Shown: positions 30,665 through 38,239 of the stretch, in pieces | Position numbering within the stretch: position 1 is the stretch's first letter | Layout of the letters: every line of letters begins with the position of its first letter | Source of the DNA: Streptomyces longispororuber | GTDB lineage: Bacteria; Actinomycetota; Actinomycetes; Streptomycetales; Streptomycetaceae | DNA: 39,276 nucleotides | Direction: 5' to 3' | Assembly (NCBI RefSeq): GCF_024448165.1 | Contig: NZ_JAMOLN010000085.1 | Coordinates: 1 to 39,276 of the forward strand | The notes under the pieces: generated by a model | The model's database searches: none | What the model was told of the DNA's origin: nothing | The model's input: only the letters and a program-made list of their open reading frames with translations | Position numbers and translations under genes: made by a program

Positions 30665-31129
30665 ATGTACGGCTATGACCAGCACGCAGGGAGCACGACT
30701 GCCGGGCAGCAGTACGCCCCGCCGCAGCAGGGCGGGTACGGGCAGCAGGCGCCGCTGTACCCGGAGCCGTCGCCCCCGTCCCTGGCCGACGCGGTGCGGG
30801 CGTTCACCACGGGCTCGATGTCCGCCGAGGACTTCCAGCAGATCTTCGCCTCGTCGAAGGTCTACTGCCCGCGCGGCGACAACCCGGGATTCCTCGCGCT
30901 GCACAACACCCAGCAGCCGGTGATCCCGATGTTCACCACGCTCAAGGAGCTGCGCCGGTACGCGGGCAAGGAGTCCAAGTACTTCGTGATCACCGGTGCC
31001 GAGGTGATCGACCTGCTGCCCACCGGGTACGGCTTTGTCCTCGACATGGAGGGCGAGCACCGGATGGTCTTCGACGCGAAGGCGGTCGAGCAGATGGTCG
31101 ACTTCGCCATGCGCCGCATGTACGGCTGA
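30665..31129 (+). CDS. SseB-family protein
   Basis: The 154-residue product has a Gln/Gly/Pro/Tyr-rich flexible N-terminus (1-35) and a globular domain (about 40-154) matching the SseB N-terminal fold: SSKVYCPRGDNPGFLAL, QQPVIPMFTTLKELRRYAG, and YGFVLDMEGEHRMVFDAKAVEQMV. The family is common in actinobacteria, often in pairs, and has no known activity; some relatives act in secretion systems elsewhere. No ribosome site precedes ATG 30665. TACGCT (30652-30657) seven bases upstream could be the -10 of a leaderless message. A perfect hairpin follows the gene. Confidence 0.82.
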   Translation: MYGYDQHAGSTTAGQQYAPPQQGGYGQQAPLYPEPSPPSLADAVRAFTTGSMSAEDFQQIFASSKVYCPRGDNPGFLALHNTQQPVIPMFTTLKELRRYAGKESKYFVITGAEVIDLLPTGYGFVLDMEGEHRMVFDAKAVEQMVDFAMRRMYG

Positions 31130-31161
31130 GCCCCTGCTCCTCGTAGCGGAGCCACCCCACG

Positions 31162-31189
31162 ACGCCCGGAGGGAATTCCCTCCGGGCGT
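31162..31189 (+). terminator. Palindromic terminator after the SseB-like gene
   Basis: A perfect 28-base palindrome: two 12-bp arms (31162-31173, 31178-31189) around aatt. It lies 33 bases beyond the stop and before the pirin promoter. Confidence 0.8.
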
Positions 31190-31262
31190 TCCGCGTTCCG
31201 GGTGGCGAGAAGTTCATCGTTCAACTAAAGTGGAGACACGAGGACGCTAGGAGGTCCCCCAA

Positions 31263-32228
31263 ATGCCCGCTGTGACCGTCGAGAACCCGCTGACCCTGCC
31301 CCGTGTGGCCGCGCCGGCGGACGCCGTGGCCCGCCCCGTGCTGGCCGTGACGACCGCGCCCAGCGGCTTCGAGGGGGAAGGCTTCCCGGTGCGCCGCGCG
31401 TTCGCCGGAATCAACTACAAGTACCTCGACCCGTTCATCATGATGGACCAGATGGGCGAGGTGGAGTACGCGCCGGGAGAGCCCAAGGGCACGCCCTGGC
31501 ACCCGCACCGCGGTTTCGAGACCGTCACGTACATCATCGACGGGACCTTCATCCACCAGGACTCGAACGGTGGCGGCGGCACGATCACCAACGGCGACAC
31601 CCAGTGGATGACGGCGGGCTCCGGCCTGCTGCACATCGAGGCGCCGCCGGAGTCGCTCGTCATGTCCGGCGGCCTCTTCCACGGCCTGCAGCTGTGGGTG
31701 AACCTGCCGGCCAAGGACAAGATGCAGGACCCGCGCTACCAGGACATCCGCGGTGGCCAGGTCAAGCTGCTCACCACCGAGGACGGCGGCGCGCTGCTCC
31801 GCGTCATCGCCGGTGAGTTCGACGGCCACGAGGGCCCCGGCATCACGCACACGCCGATCACGATGGTGCACGCCACCGTCCGCCCCGGTGCCGAGGCGAC
31901 GCTGCCCTGGCGCGAGGACTACAACGGCCTCGTGTACGTGCTCGCCGGCCGCGGCACCGTGGGCGCCGACCGGCGTCCCGTCCACATGGGGCAGACCGCC
32001 GTCTTCGGCGCCGGCTCGTCCCTGACCGTGCGGGCCGACGAGTCGCAGGACTCGAACACCCCGGACCTGGAAGTGGTCATCCTCGGCGGACAGCCGATCC
32101 GTGAGCCCATGGCCCACTACGGCCCCTTCGTGATGAACACCAAGGCCGAACTCCAGCAGGCCTTCGACGACTTCCAGGCCGGCCGCCTGGGCGTCATCCC
32201 CTCCGTGGAGCGCCTGCCGCACACGTAA
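31263..32228 (+). CDS. Pirin family protein
   Basis: The 321-residue product is a bicupin pirin. The N-terminal cupin carries the metal ligands His80 and His82 (TPWHPHRGFETVTY), His124 and Glu126 (GLLHIEAPPE), matching human pirin's three His and one Glu. The second cupin (about 200-300) lacks ligands, as usual. Bacterial pirins can act as quercetin 2,3-dioxygenases, and in Streptomyces a pirin has been linked to control of beta-oxidation and the redox state. GGAGG lies seven bases before ATG 31263. TAAAGT (31226-31231) may be the -10 box. It stands alone between two strong terminators. Confidence 0.92.
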   Translation: MPAVTVENPLTLPRVAAPADAVARPVLAVTTAPSGFEGEGFPVRRAFAGINYKYLDPFIMMDQMGEVEYAPGEPKGTPWHPHRGFETVTYIIDGTFIHQDSNGGGGTITNGDTQWMTAGSGLLHIEAPPESLVMSGGLFHGLQLWVNLPAKDKMQDPRYQDIRGGQVKLLTTEDGGALLRVIAGEFDGHEGPGITHTPITMVHATVRPGAEATLPWREDYNGLVYVLAGRGTVGADRRPVHMGQTAVFGAGSSLTVRADESQDSNTPDLEVVILGGQPIREPMAHYGPFVMNTKAELQQAFDDFQAGRLGVIPSVERLPHT

Positions 32229-32246
32229 GCCGTGTGCGCACCGATC

Positions 32247-32284
32247 GTGACGGCCCGCCGACTCTGCACCCGGCGGGCCGTCAC
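32247..32284 (+). terminator. Terminator after the pirin gene
   Basis: A perfect 14-bp stem (32247-32260 with 32271-32284) closes a ten-base loop, 18 bases after the stop codon. Confidence 0.8.
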
Positions 32285-32330
32285 CATGTCCGGCCGCCCG
32301 CCGGGCAGCTGACTTCCCGTCACCCTCCCG

Positions 32331-32347
32331 TACCCCCTCGGGGGGTG
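32331..32347. promoter_or_regulatory. C-tract/G-tract dyad TACCCCC-TC-GGGGGGTG
   Basis: This compact inverted repeat (ACCCCC, three bases, GGGGGT) lies about 30 bases before the start of the AI-2E-family permease gene. C5/G5 dyads of this form are typical of CsoR/RcnR-type metal regulators. The link is by pattern only. Confidence 0.35.
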
Positions 32348-32377
32348 CCCGCTTGACGGGCATGGTCGACTGGCCGG

Positions 32378-33487
32378 GTGCAGACCGGTAAACAGCTCCT
32401 CCCCGACCCCGCCCGTCGCGTCGCCGCGTGGTGCGCCGTCGCACTGCTCGTCACCGGAGTGGCCTGGGTCGGGATCTGGGTGTGCGTCGAGCTCAAGACG
32501 GCCGTCGTGCCGGTGCTGCTCGCCCTGCTCGGCACCGCGCTCCTGCGACCCGTCTACCTGGCGCTGCGCCGGGCCAAGGTGCAGCAGTCCCTCGCGTCCG
32601 GGCTCACCTGCGCGCTGATCCTCGTCGTCGTCGGCGGCGCCGGATACATCGTGGTCAAGGCCCTGATCGACACCGGGGACCAGATCGTGGCCTCCGTGAA
32701 GCAGGCCGCCCAGGACCTGTCCGAGAAGTTCGGCACCGGCGCGCTCGACCTCGACCACCTCGCCGACAACGCCCAGGACCTGCTCAAGAAGTACGGCGGC
32801 GACGCCGCGTCCGGCGTGATCAGCGGCCTCAGCGTCGCCGGGGAGATCGCCGCCATGGCGGTGCTCGCGCTGCTGCTCTGCTTCTTCTTCCTGCGGGACG
32901 CCGGGCGGTTCCGCCAGGCGCTGCGCCAGGCCGTCCCGGGGGACGGCGGCGAGGTCCTGGAAGCCATCGCCCGGCGGGCCTTCGCGGCGATCTCGGGCTT
33001 CATGCGCGGCACCACGATCATCGCCCTCATCGACGCCACCTGCATCGGTATCGGGCTGCTCATCCTCCAGGTGCCCGGCGCGGTCGGCCTCGCGGCCCTG
33101 GTCTTCGTCGGCGCCTACATCCCCTACCTCGGCGCCTTCATCTCCGGCGCCGTCGCCATCCTGGTCGCGCTCGCCGACCGGGGGTTCATCATCGCCCTCT
33201 GGGCGCTGGGCGTGGTGCTCGCGGTGCAGGTGCTCGAAGGGCACGTGCTGCAGCCGATGATCCAGTCCCGGACCGTGCAGATGCACCCGGCGGTGGTGCT
33301 GCTCGCCATCACCGCGGGCGCCTCCGTCGCCGGGATCCTCGGCATGCTGCTCGCGGTGCCGCTGACGGCGGCCGCGTTCGGCGTCGTCAGCGAACTGCGG
33401 GAGCGCTACGGGCCCGGGGGCGCCGTTTCACGTGAAACAGGACCGGCACCGGCCTCCGGGTCGTCCGGGCTGTCCGAGGGCTCGTAG
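32378..33487 (+). CDS. AI-2E family (PerM/TqsA-like) membrane permease
   Basis: The 369-residue product has the AI-2E family layout: two N-terminal spans (about 17-53), a third span (about 70-92) leading to a soluble loop (about 95-145; VKQAAQDLSEKFG...LADNAQDLLKKYGG), then about five more spans, with the conserved PGAVGLAALVFVGAYIPYLGAFISG and EGHVLQPMIQSRTVQMHP segments. The family exports varied small molecules or ions; autoinducer-2 export applies only to some. GTG 32378 is used because homology starts there; no clear ribosome site is visible. Its last 82 bases overlap the end of the convergent SpoIIE-type gene, and the overlap contains the parS palindrome, encoding VSRET at residues 350-354. 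Confidence 0.87.
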   Translation: MQTGKQLLPDPARRVAAWCAVALLVTGVAWVGIWVCVELKTAVVPVLLALLGTALLRPVYLALRRAKVQQSLASGLTCALILVVVGGAGYIVVKALIDTGDQIVASVKQAAQDLSEKFGTGALDLDHLADNAQDLLKKYGGDAASGVISGLSVAGEIAAMAVLALLLCFFFLRDAGRFRQALRQAVPGDGGEVLEAIARRAFAAISGFMRGTTIIALIDATCIGIGLLILQVPGAVGLAALVFVGAYIPYLGAFISGAVAILVALADRGFIIALWALGVVLAVQVLEGHVLQPMIQSRTVQMHPAVVLLAITAGASVAGILGMLLAVPLTAAAFGVVSELRERYGPGGAVSRETGPAPASGSSGLSEGS

Positions 33488-35583
33488 AGCTCGAACCAGA
33501 TGCTCTTGCCCTCGCCCCTGGGGTCCACGCCCCACCGCTGGGCGAGGAGCTCCATGAGGACCAGGCCCCGCCCGGACGACGCGAGCTCGCCCGGTCTGCG
33601 CTTGTGCGGCAGGTCGTCCGAGGCGTCCGCGACCTCCACGCGCATCCTGCGCGGGCCCTCGCCGCCGCCGGTCACCTCGGCGACCATCAGGGCGTCGCCG
33701 TCGGTGTGCACCAGGACGTTCGTGACCATCTCCGAGATCAGCAGCACCGCCGAGTCGACCTGGTCCTCGTCGGCCCAGTCGTGCAGCAGCTCCCGCAGCT
33801 GCTGACGGGCGGCCGCGATCCGCTCGGGCTCGGCCTGCGCGATGGTCATCGCGGTGCGCCGCGCCGTGAGCGGCACGGTCGCCGGGGTCGTCCGGCGCAG
33901 CAGGAGCAGCGCTATGTCGTCCTCCCTGCGATCCGCGAGGGGGCCCGTGGTGTGGTGCGAGGAGGGGCCGTGCACCGCCTGGACGAGGGCGTCGGCCAGC
34001 TCCTCCAGCTTCTCGGCGGCGGCCGACTCCAGCGTCGTACGGACCCGGGCCCAGCCGGTGTCCAGGTCGTGCCCGCCGGTCTCGATCAGTCCGTCCGTGC
34101 ACAGCAGCAGCGTCTCGCCGGGTTCCAGGACGAGCCGGGTCGTCGGATAGTCCGCGTCGGGGTCGATGCCGAGGGGGAGGCCGCCGGCGGTCGGCCGCAT
34201 CAGGACCGTGCCGTCGGCCATGCGTATCGCGGGGTCGGGGTGGCCCGCGCGGGCCATCTCCAGGATTCCGGTGGCCGGGTCGGCCTCCACGTACAGGCAG
34301 GTCGCGAAGCGCGGGTCCGCCGGGTCGGTGTCGCGGGCGGTGTCGCCGATGCCGTGCAGGAAGCGGGAGGCGCGGGAGAGCACCGCGTCGGGGCGGTGGC
34401 CCTCCGAGGCGTACGCGCGCAGGGCGATGCGGAGCTGCCCCATCAGGCCCGCCGCCCGCACGTCGTGGCCCTGGACGTCACCGATGACGAGCGCGATCCG
34501 GCCGCTGGGCAGCGGGATCATGTCGTACCAGTCGCCGCCGACCTGGAGTCCGCCGCCGGTCGGCACGTAGCGGGCCGCGATGGCCATGCCGGGGATCTGC
34601 GGGCCGAGCGTCGGCAGCATCGACTTCTGCAGGCCGTCGGTCAGCTCCCGCTCGGACTCGGCGACCACGGCCCGCGAGAGGGCCTGCGCCAGCATCCGGG
34701 CGACCGTGGTGAGGACCGAGCGCTCGTCCGGGGTGAACGACACCCGGTAGTCGAAGCCCGCCATCCACGCGCCGATGGTGCGGCCCGCGACGACCAGCGG
34801 CAGGAACGCCCACGACTGCCGGTCGAACCGCGCGGCCAGCGGCCAGGCCGCCGGATAGCGGTTCCGGTACTCCTCCGGCGACGACAGGTACACGGCCCGG
34901 CCGTGGCGCACGACCTCGGCCGCCGGATAGTCCGTGGCCAGGTCCATGTCCGTGAAGGGGCCCTCGTCCCCGTCCTGCTGCCCGTGGTGCCCGATCACGG
35001 TGAGCCGGTCGCCCGCCACCCCGAACACCGCGAGCCCGCTCGGCGAGAACCCCGGCATCGACAGACCCGCCGCGACCCGCAGCACCTCGGCCGTCGACCC
35101 GGCCTCCGCGAGCGCCCGGCCCGCGTCCAGCAGGAACGCCTCGCGCGAGCGCCGCCAGTCGCCGGTCACCGGGGTGCGGGACGCGGCCTCGGGCGGCGGC
35201 TCGGTCACTTCCTGGAGCGTGCCGATCAGCTCGTACGAGCCCGGGGCGTCACCGTGCACGAACGGCTTGGAGCGGCTGCGCACGGTACGGATGACGTGGC
35301 CCTGCTCGTCCATGATGCGCAGCCGGGCCTCGGCGACGGTGCCCTCGGCGACGGCGAGCTGCACGATGCCGTCGATCTCGTTCCAGTCGACCGGGTGGAA
35401 TCGGGACCTGACCCCGGCCTCCGTCAGGGTGACCGGCTTCCCGTCCGGCGAGGGCATGCCGATGAGCCGGGCGGCCTCCACGTCGAACGTGACGAGGCCC
35501 GCCCGGTTGTCCCAGCGCCACAGGCCGGTCGCGAGAGCGGCGAGGACGTCCTCCACCGGAGGGAGGGGCTCACCAGTGCGCAT
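33406..35583 (-). CDS. PAS-GAF-SpoIIE phosphatase with C-terminal HATPase (anti-sigma) domain
   Basis: The 725-residue cytoplasmic product has a PAS-like domain (about 10-125), a GAF domain (145-305), a SpoIIE/PP2C phosphatase domain (320-565) and an RsbW-like HATPase domain (585-702). The phosphatase metal residues are present: GGDWYD (349-354), GDVQGHD (368-374), CTDGLIE (495-501) and DDIALL (555-560). The HATPase N-box (EMVTNVLVH, Asn622) and G-boxes (VADASDDLP, SGRGLVLMELL) are also intact. This fusion fits a partner-switching regulator that dephosphorylates an anti-anti-sigma factor and binds or phosphorylates one. ATG 35583 lacks a ribosome site; TACAGT six bases upstream could give a leaderless message. 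The last 82 bases overlap the convergent permease gene, and the parS palindrome gives VSRET at 716-720. Confidence 0.9.
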   Translation of the reverse strand: MRTGEPLPPVEDVLAALATGLWRWDNRAGLVTFDVEAARLIGMPSPDGKPVTLTEAGVRSRFHPVDWNEIDGIVQLAVAEGTVAEARLRIMDEQGHVIRTVRSRSKPFVHGDAPGSYELIGTLQEVTEPPPEAASRTPVTGDWRRSREAFLLDAGRALAEAGSTAEVLRVAAGLSMPGFSPSGLAVFGVAGDRLTVIGHHGQQDGDEGPFTDMDLATDYPAAEVVRHGRAVYLSSPEEYRNRYPAAWPLAARFDRQSWAFLPLVVAGRTIGAWMAGFDYRVSFTPDERSVLTTVARMLAQALSRAVVAESERELTDGLQKSMLPTLGPQIPGMAIAARYVPTGGGLQVGGDWYDMIPLPSGRIALVIGDVQGHDVRAAGLMGQLRIALRAYASEGHRPDAVLSRASRFLHGIGDTARDTDPADPRFATCLYVEADPATGILEMARAGHPDPAIRMADGTVLMRPTAGGLPLGIDPDADYPTTRLVLEPGETLLLCTDGLIETGGHDLDTGWARVRTTLESAAAEKLEELADALVQAVHGPSSHHTTGPLADRREDDIALLLLRRTTPATVPLTARRTAMTIAQAEPERIAAARQQLRELLHDWADEDQVDSAVLLISEMVTNVLVHTDGDALMVAEVTGGGEGPRRMRVEVADASDDLPHKRRPGELASSGRGLVLMELLAQRWGVDPRGEGKSIWFELYEPSDSPDDPEAGAGPVSRETAPPGP
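33425..33438. other. parS centromere-like site, exact GTTTCACGTGAAAC
   Basis: A perfect 14-bp palindrome identical to the Streptomyces parS consensus, the ParB-binding site that clusters around oriC and organises the segregation complex. It lies within the tail-to-tail overlap of the permease and phosphatase genes, coding on both strands. An exact chance match in 39 kb is very unlikely. It is the only exact copy I found in the window. Confidence 0.92.
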
Positions 35584-35655
35584 GGCCCCACTGTAGGAAG
35601 AGGAGATCGCAAACGGCCACCGAGACTATTCGCGGAGCGATCTTGAGGCGGCCGG

Positions 35656-35697
35656 TACCCTTGGGGAGATCCGGGTTGTCTCCCCGGGAACCCCAAG
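35656..35697 (+). promoter_or_regulatory. aspS upstream element with mutually exclusive inverted repeats
   Basis: CTTGGGG (35660-35666) can pair with CCCCAAG (35691-35697). GGGGAGA (35663-35669), which shares four of its bases, can pair with TCTCCCC (35679-35685). CCGGG (35671-35675) can pair with CCCGG (35683-35687). TACCCT (35656-35661) could be a -10 box. The pairing is either an alternative-fold leader or nested operator symmetry. Confidence 0.4.
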
Positions 35698-35719
35698 CGC
35701 AAAGGCTGGATGAACGACG

Positions 35720-37486
35720 ATGCATCGGTACAGGTCCCACACCTGCGGCGAGCTCCGCGCCTCTGACGTCGGCACCGACGTCCGACTGAGCGGCTGGCTG
35801 CACAATCGCCGAGACCTGGGCGGCATCCTCTTCATCGATCTGCGTGACCACTACGGCATCACGCAGCTCGTCGCCCGCCCGGGCACGAAGGCCGCCGAGG
35901 TCCTCGACAAGCTGACCAAGGAGACCGTCGTCCGCGTGGACGGCAAGGTCGTCTCCCGCGGCGCGGACAACGTCAACGGCGAGCTGCCCACCGGCGAGAT
36001 CGAGATCGAGGCCGCCGAGGTCGAGGTGCTCGGCGCGGCCCAGCAGATCCCCTTCACGATCAACGCGGACGATGGCGTGAACGAGGAGCGGCGCCTGGAG
36101 TACCGCTTCCTCGACCTGCGGCGCGAGCGCATGCACAAGAACATCATGCTGCGCAGCGCGGTCATCGCCTCGATCCGCTCGAAGATGGTCGCGCTCGGCT
36201 TCAACGAGATGGCGACGCCGATCCTCGCCGCCACCTCCCCCGAGGGCGCGCGTGACTTCGTCGTCCCGTCCCGTCTGAACCCCGGCAAGTTCTACGCGCT
36301 GCCGCAGGCCCCGCAGCAGTTCAAGCAGCTGCTGATGATCTCGGGCTTCGACCGCTACTTCCAGATCGCGCCGTGCTTCCGCGACGAGGACGCGCGCGCG
36401 GACCGCTCGCCGGGCGAGTTCTACCAGCTCGACGTCGAGATGAGCTTCGTGGAGCAGGAAGACGTCTTCCAGCCCATCGAGAAGCTCATGACGGAGATCT
36501 TCACGGAGTTCGGCGGCGGCCGCGAGGTCACCTCCCCGTTCCCGCGCATCCCGTTCCGCGAGTCGATGCTGAAGTACGGCAACGACAAGCCCGACCTGCG
36601 GGCCCAGCTGGAGCTCGTCGACATCACCGACGTGTTCGAGGGCTCGGAGTTCAAGGCGTTCGCCGGCAAGCACGTGCGCGCGCTGCCGGTGCCGGACACC
36701 GCGTCGCAGTCCCGCAAGTTCTTCGACGGTCTCGGTGACTACGCGGTCGAGCAGGGCGCCAAGGGCCTGGCCTGGATCCGCGTCGGCGAGGACGGTGCCT
36801 TCGCCGGCCCGATCGCCAAGTTCCTCACCGAGGAGAACGTCAAGGTCCTCACCGAGCGCCTCGGCCTCAAGGCCGGTCACGCCGTGTTCTTCGGCGCGGG
36901 CGAGTTCGACGAGGTCTCCAAGATCATGGGCGCCGTCCGCGTCGAGGCCGCCAAGCGCGCCGGCCACTTCGAAGAGGGCGTCTTCCGGTTCTGCTGGATC
37001 GTCGACTTCCCGATGTACGAGAAGGACGAGGAGACCGGCAAGATCGACTTCTCCCACAACCCGTTCTCCATGCCGCAGGGCGGCATGCAGGACCTGGAGG
37101 AGAAGGACCCGCTGGACATCCTGGCCTGGCAGTACGACATCGTCTGCAACGGCATCGAGCTGTCCTCCGGCGCCATCCGGAACCACGAGCCCGACATCAT
37201 GCTCAAGGCCTTCGAGATCGCGGGCTACGCGGCCGAGACGGTCGAGGCCGAGTTCGCGGGCATGCTCCGCGCGTTCCGCTTCGGCGCCCCGCCGCACGGC
37301 GGGATCGCCCCGGGCGTCGACCGCATCGTCATGCTCCTCGCCGACGAGCCGAACATCCGGGAGACCATCTCGTTCCCGCTGAACGGCAACGCGCAGGACC
37401 TGATGATGGGCGCCCCCACCGAGCTGGACGAGACGCGGCTGCGCGAGCTCAACATCCAGCTGCGCAAGCCGGTGGAGAAGAAGTAG
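35720..37486 (+). CDS. aspS: Aspartyl-tRNA synthetase
   Basis: The 588-residue class II synthetase charges tRNA-Asp. It has the N-terminal OB-fold anticodon domain (1-105; GWLHNRRDLGGILFIDLRD), the catalytic core with motif 2 (FRDEDARADRSPGEFYQLDVEMSF, about 219-242), the inserted bacterial GAD domain (about 290-420), and motif 3 (HGGIAPGVDRIVML). Length and domains are standard for the bacterial type. The position that is His in non-discriminating AspRS (RRRDHGG) is Leu33 here, as in E. coli, which points to a discriminating enzyme. ATG 35720 starts the family homology; its ribosome site is weak. It is divergent from the phosphatase gene and ends in a strong hairpin. Confidence 0.96.
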   Translation: MHRYRSHTCGELRASDVGTDVRLSGWLHNRRDLGGILFIDLRDHYGITQLVARPGTKAAEVLDKLTKETVVRVDGKVVSRGADNVNGELPTGEIEIEAAEVEVLGAAQQIPFTINADDGVNEERRLEYRFLDLRRERMHKNIMLRSAVIASIRSKMVALGFNEMATPILAATSPEGARDFVVPSRLNPGKFYALPQAPQQFKQLLMISGFDRYFQIAPCFRDEDARADRSPGEFYQLDVEMSFVEQEDVFQPIEKLMTEIFTEFGGGREVTSPFPRIPFRESMLKYGNDKPDLRAQLELVDITDVFEGSEFKAFAGKHVRALPVPDTASQSRKFFDGLGDYAVEQGAKGLAWIRVGEDGAFAGPIAKFLTEENVKVLTERLGLKAGHAVFFGAGEFDEVSKIMGAVRVEAAKRAGHFEEGVFRFCWIVDFPMYEKDEETGKIDFSHNPFSMPQGGMQDLEEKDPLDILAWQYDIVCNGIELSSGAIRNHEPDIMLKAFEIAGYAAETVEAEFAGMLRAFRFGAPPHGGIAPGVDRIVMLLADEPNIRETISFPLNGNAQDLMMGAPTELDETRLRELNIQLRKPVEKK

Positions 37487-37507
37487 CGGCCGAAGCCGCC
37501 GCGTGTG

Positions 37508-37560
37508 GGCCCCGCTTCCGGTACGCCGGAAGCGGGGCCTTCTGCCTTCTGCCTTCTTCC
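37508..37560. terminator. Bidirectional terminator between aspS and response-regulator gene
   Basis: A perfect 14-bp stem (37508-37521 with 37526-37539) closes the stable tetraloop tacg. It is followed by a T/C-rich tandem of ttctgcc (37540-37560), which provides a partial U-tract for aspS. It lies 21 bases after the aspS stop and just beyond the end of the convergent regulator gene. Confidence 0.88.
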
Positions 37561-37561
37561 G

Positions 37562-38239
37562 TCACGGGGTGCGGCCCTCACCGGACCGGGGCACCACCAG
37601 GCCCGACTCGTACGCCGCGACCACCGCCTGGGCGCGGTCCCGGACGCCGAGTTTGGTCAGGACCCGGCTGACGTGGGTCTTCACCGTCTCCGCGCCGACG
37701 ACCAGACGCCGGGCGATCTCCTGGTTGGACAGCCCTTCGGCGATCAGCCGCAGCACCTCGCGTTCGCGCGGGGTCAACGCGTCGATGCGGTGGGCCTGTT
37801 CGGGCAGGGCCCGCGGGCGCAGCCGGGTGAACTCGGCGATCAGCCGGCGGGTGACCGTGGGCGCCAGCAGCGCCTCGCCCGCGGCGACGACACGGACCGC
37901 CTCGAAGAGCCGCTCCGCGGGCATGTCCTTGAGCAGGAAGCCGCTGGCACCCGCGGCGAGCGCGTCGTACACGTACTCGTCGAGGTCGAACGTCGTCAGC
38001 ATCACGACGCGCGGCGCCGTCGCGTCGCGGGTGAGCCGCCGGGTGGCCTCGATGCCGTCCATGCCGGGCATCCGGACGTCCATCAGGACCAGGTCGGGCC
38101 GGCTCTCGCGGCACACCCGGATCGCCTCCGCCCCGCTCGCGGCGCTGCCCGTGACCGTGAAGTCGGGCTGGGTGGCGAGCAGGGCGCTGAACCCGGCCCG
38201 TACGACGTCCTGGTCGTCGGCGACGACGATCCGGGTCAC
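37562..38239 (-). CDS. NarL/LuxR-family response regulator
   Basis: The 225-residue product has a receiver domain with the acidic pair in VVADDQDVVRAG (Asp8, Asp9), phosphoacceptor Asp54 in LVLMDVRMPGMDG, Thr82-83 in MLTTFD and the conserved Lys in FLLKDMPAERL, followed by a LuxR helix-turn-helix (about 150-212; LTPREREVLRLIAEGLSNQEIARRLVV...VKTHVSRVLTKLGVRDRAQ). Its GTG start overlaps the stop of the upstream histidine kinase gene (GTGA), so the two are translated together and form a cognate two-component pair. Targets are unknown. It shares architecture, not close identity, with the DevR-like regulator at 5238-5915. Confidence 0.92.
   Translation of the reverse strand: MTRIVVADDQDVVRAGFSALLATQPDFTVTGSAASGAEAIRVCRESRPDLVLMDVRMPGMDGIEATRRLTRDATAPRVVMLTTFDLDEYVYDALAAGASGFLLKDMPAERLFEAVRVVAAGEALLAPTVTRRLIAEFTRLRPRALPEQAHRIDALTPREREVLRLIAEGLSNQEIARRLVVGAETVKTHVSRVLTKLGVRDRAQAVVAAYESGLVVPRSGEGRTP

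Noticed and set aside
32353..32380. Promoter from TTGACG before the permease gene
   Set aside because: No TANNNT box lies 16-19 bases downstream of it.
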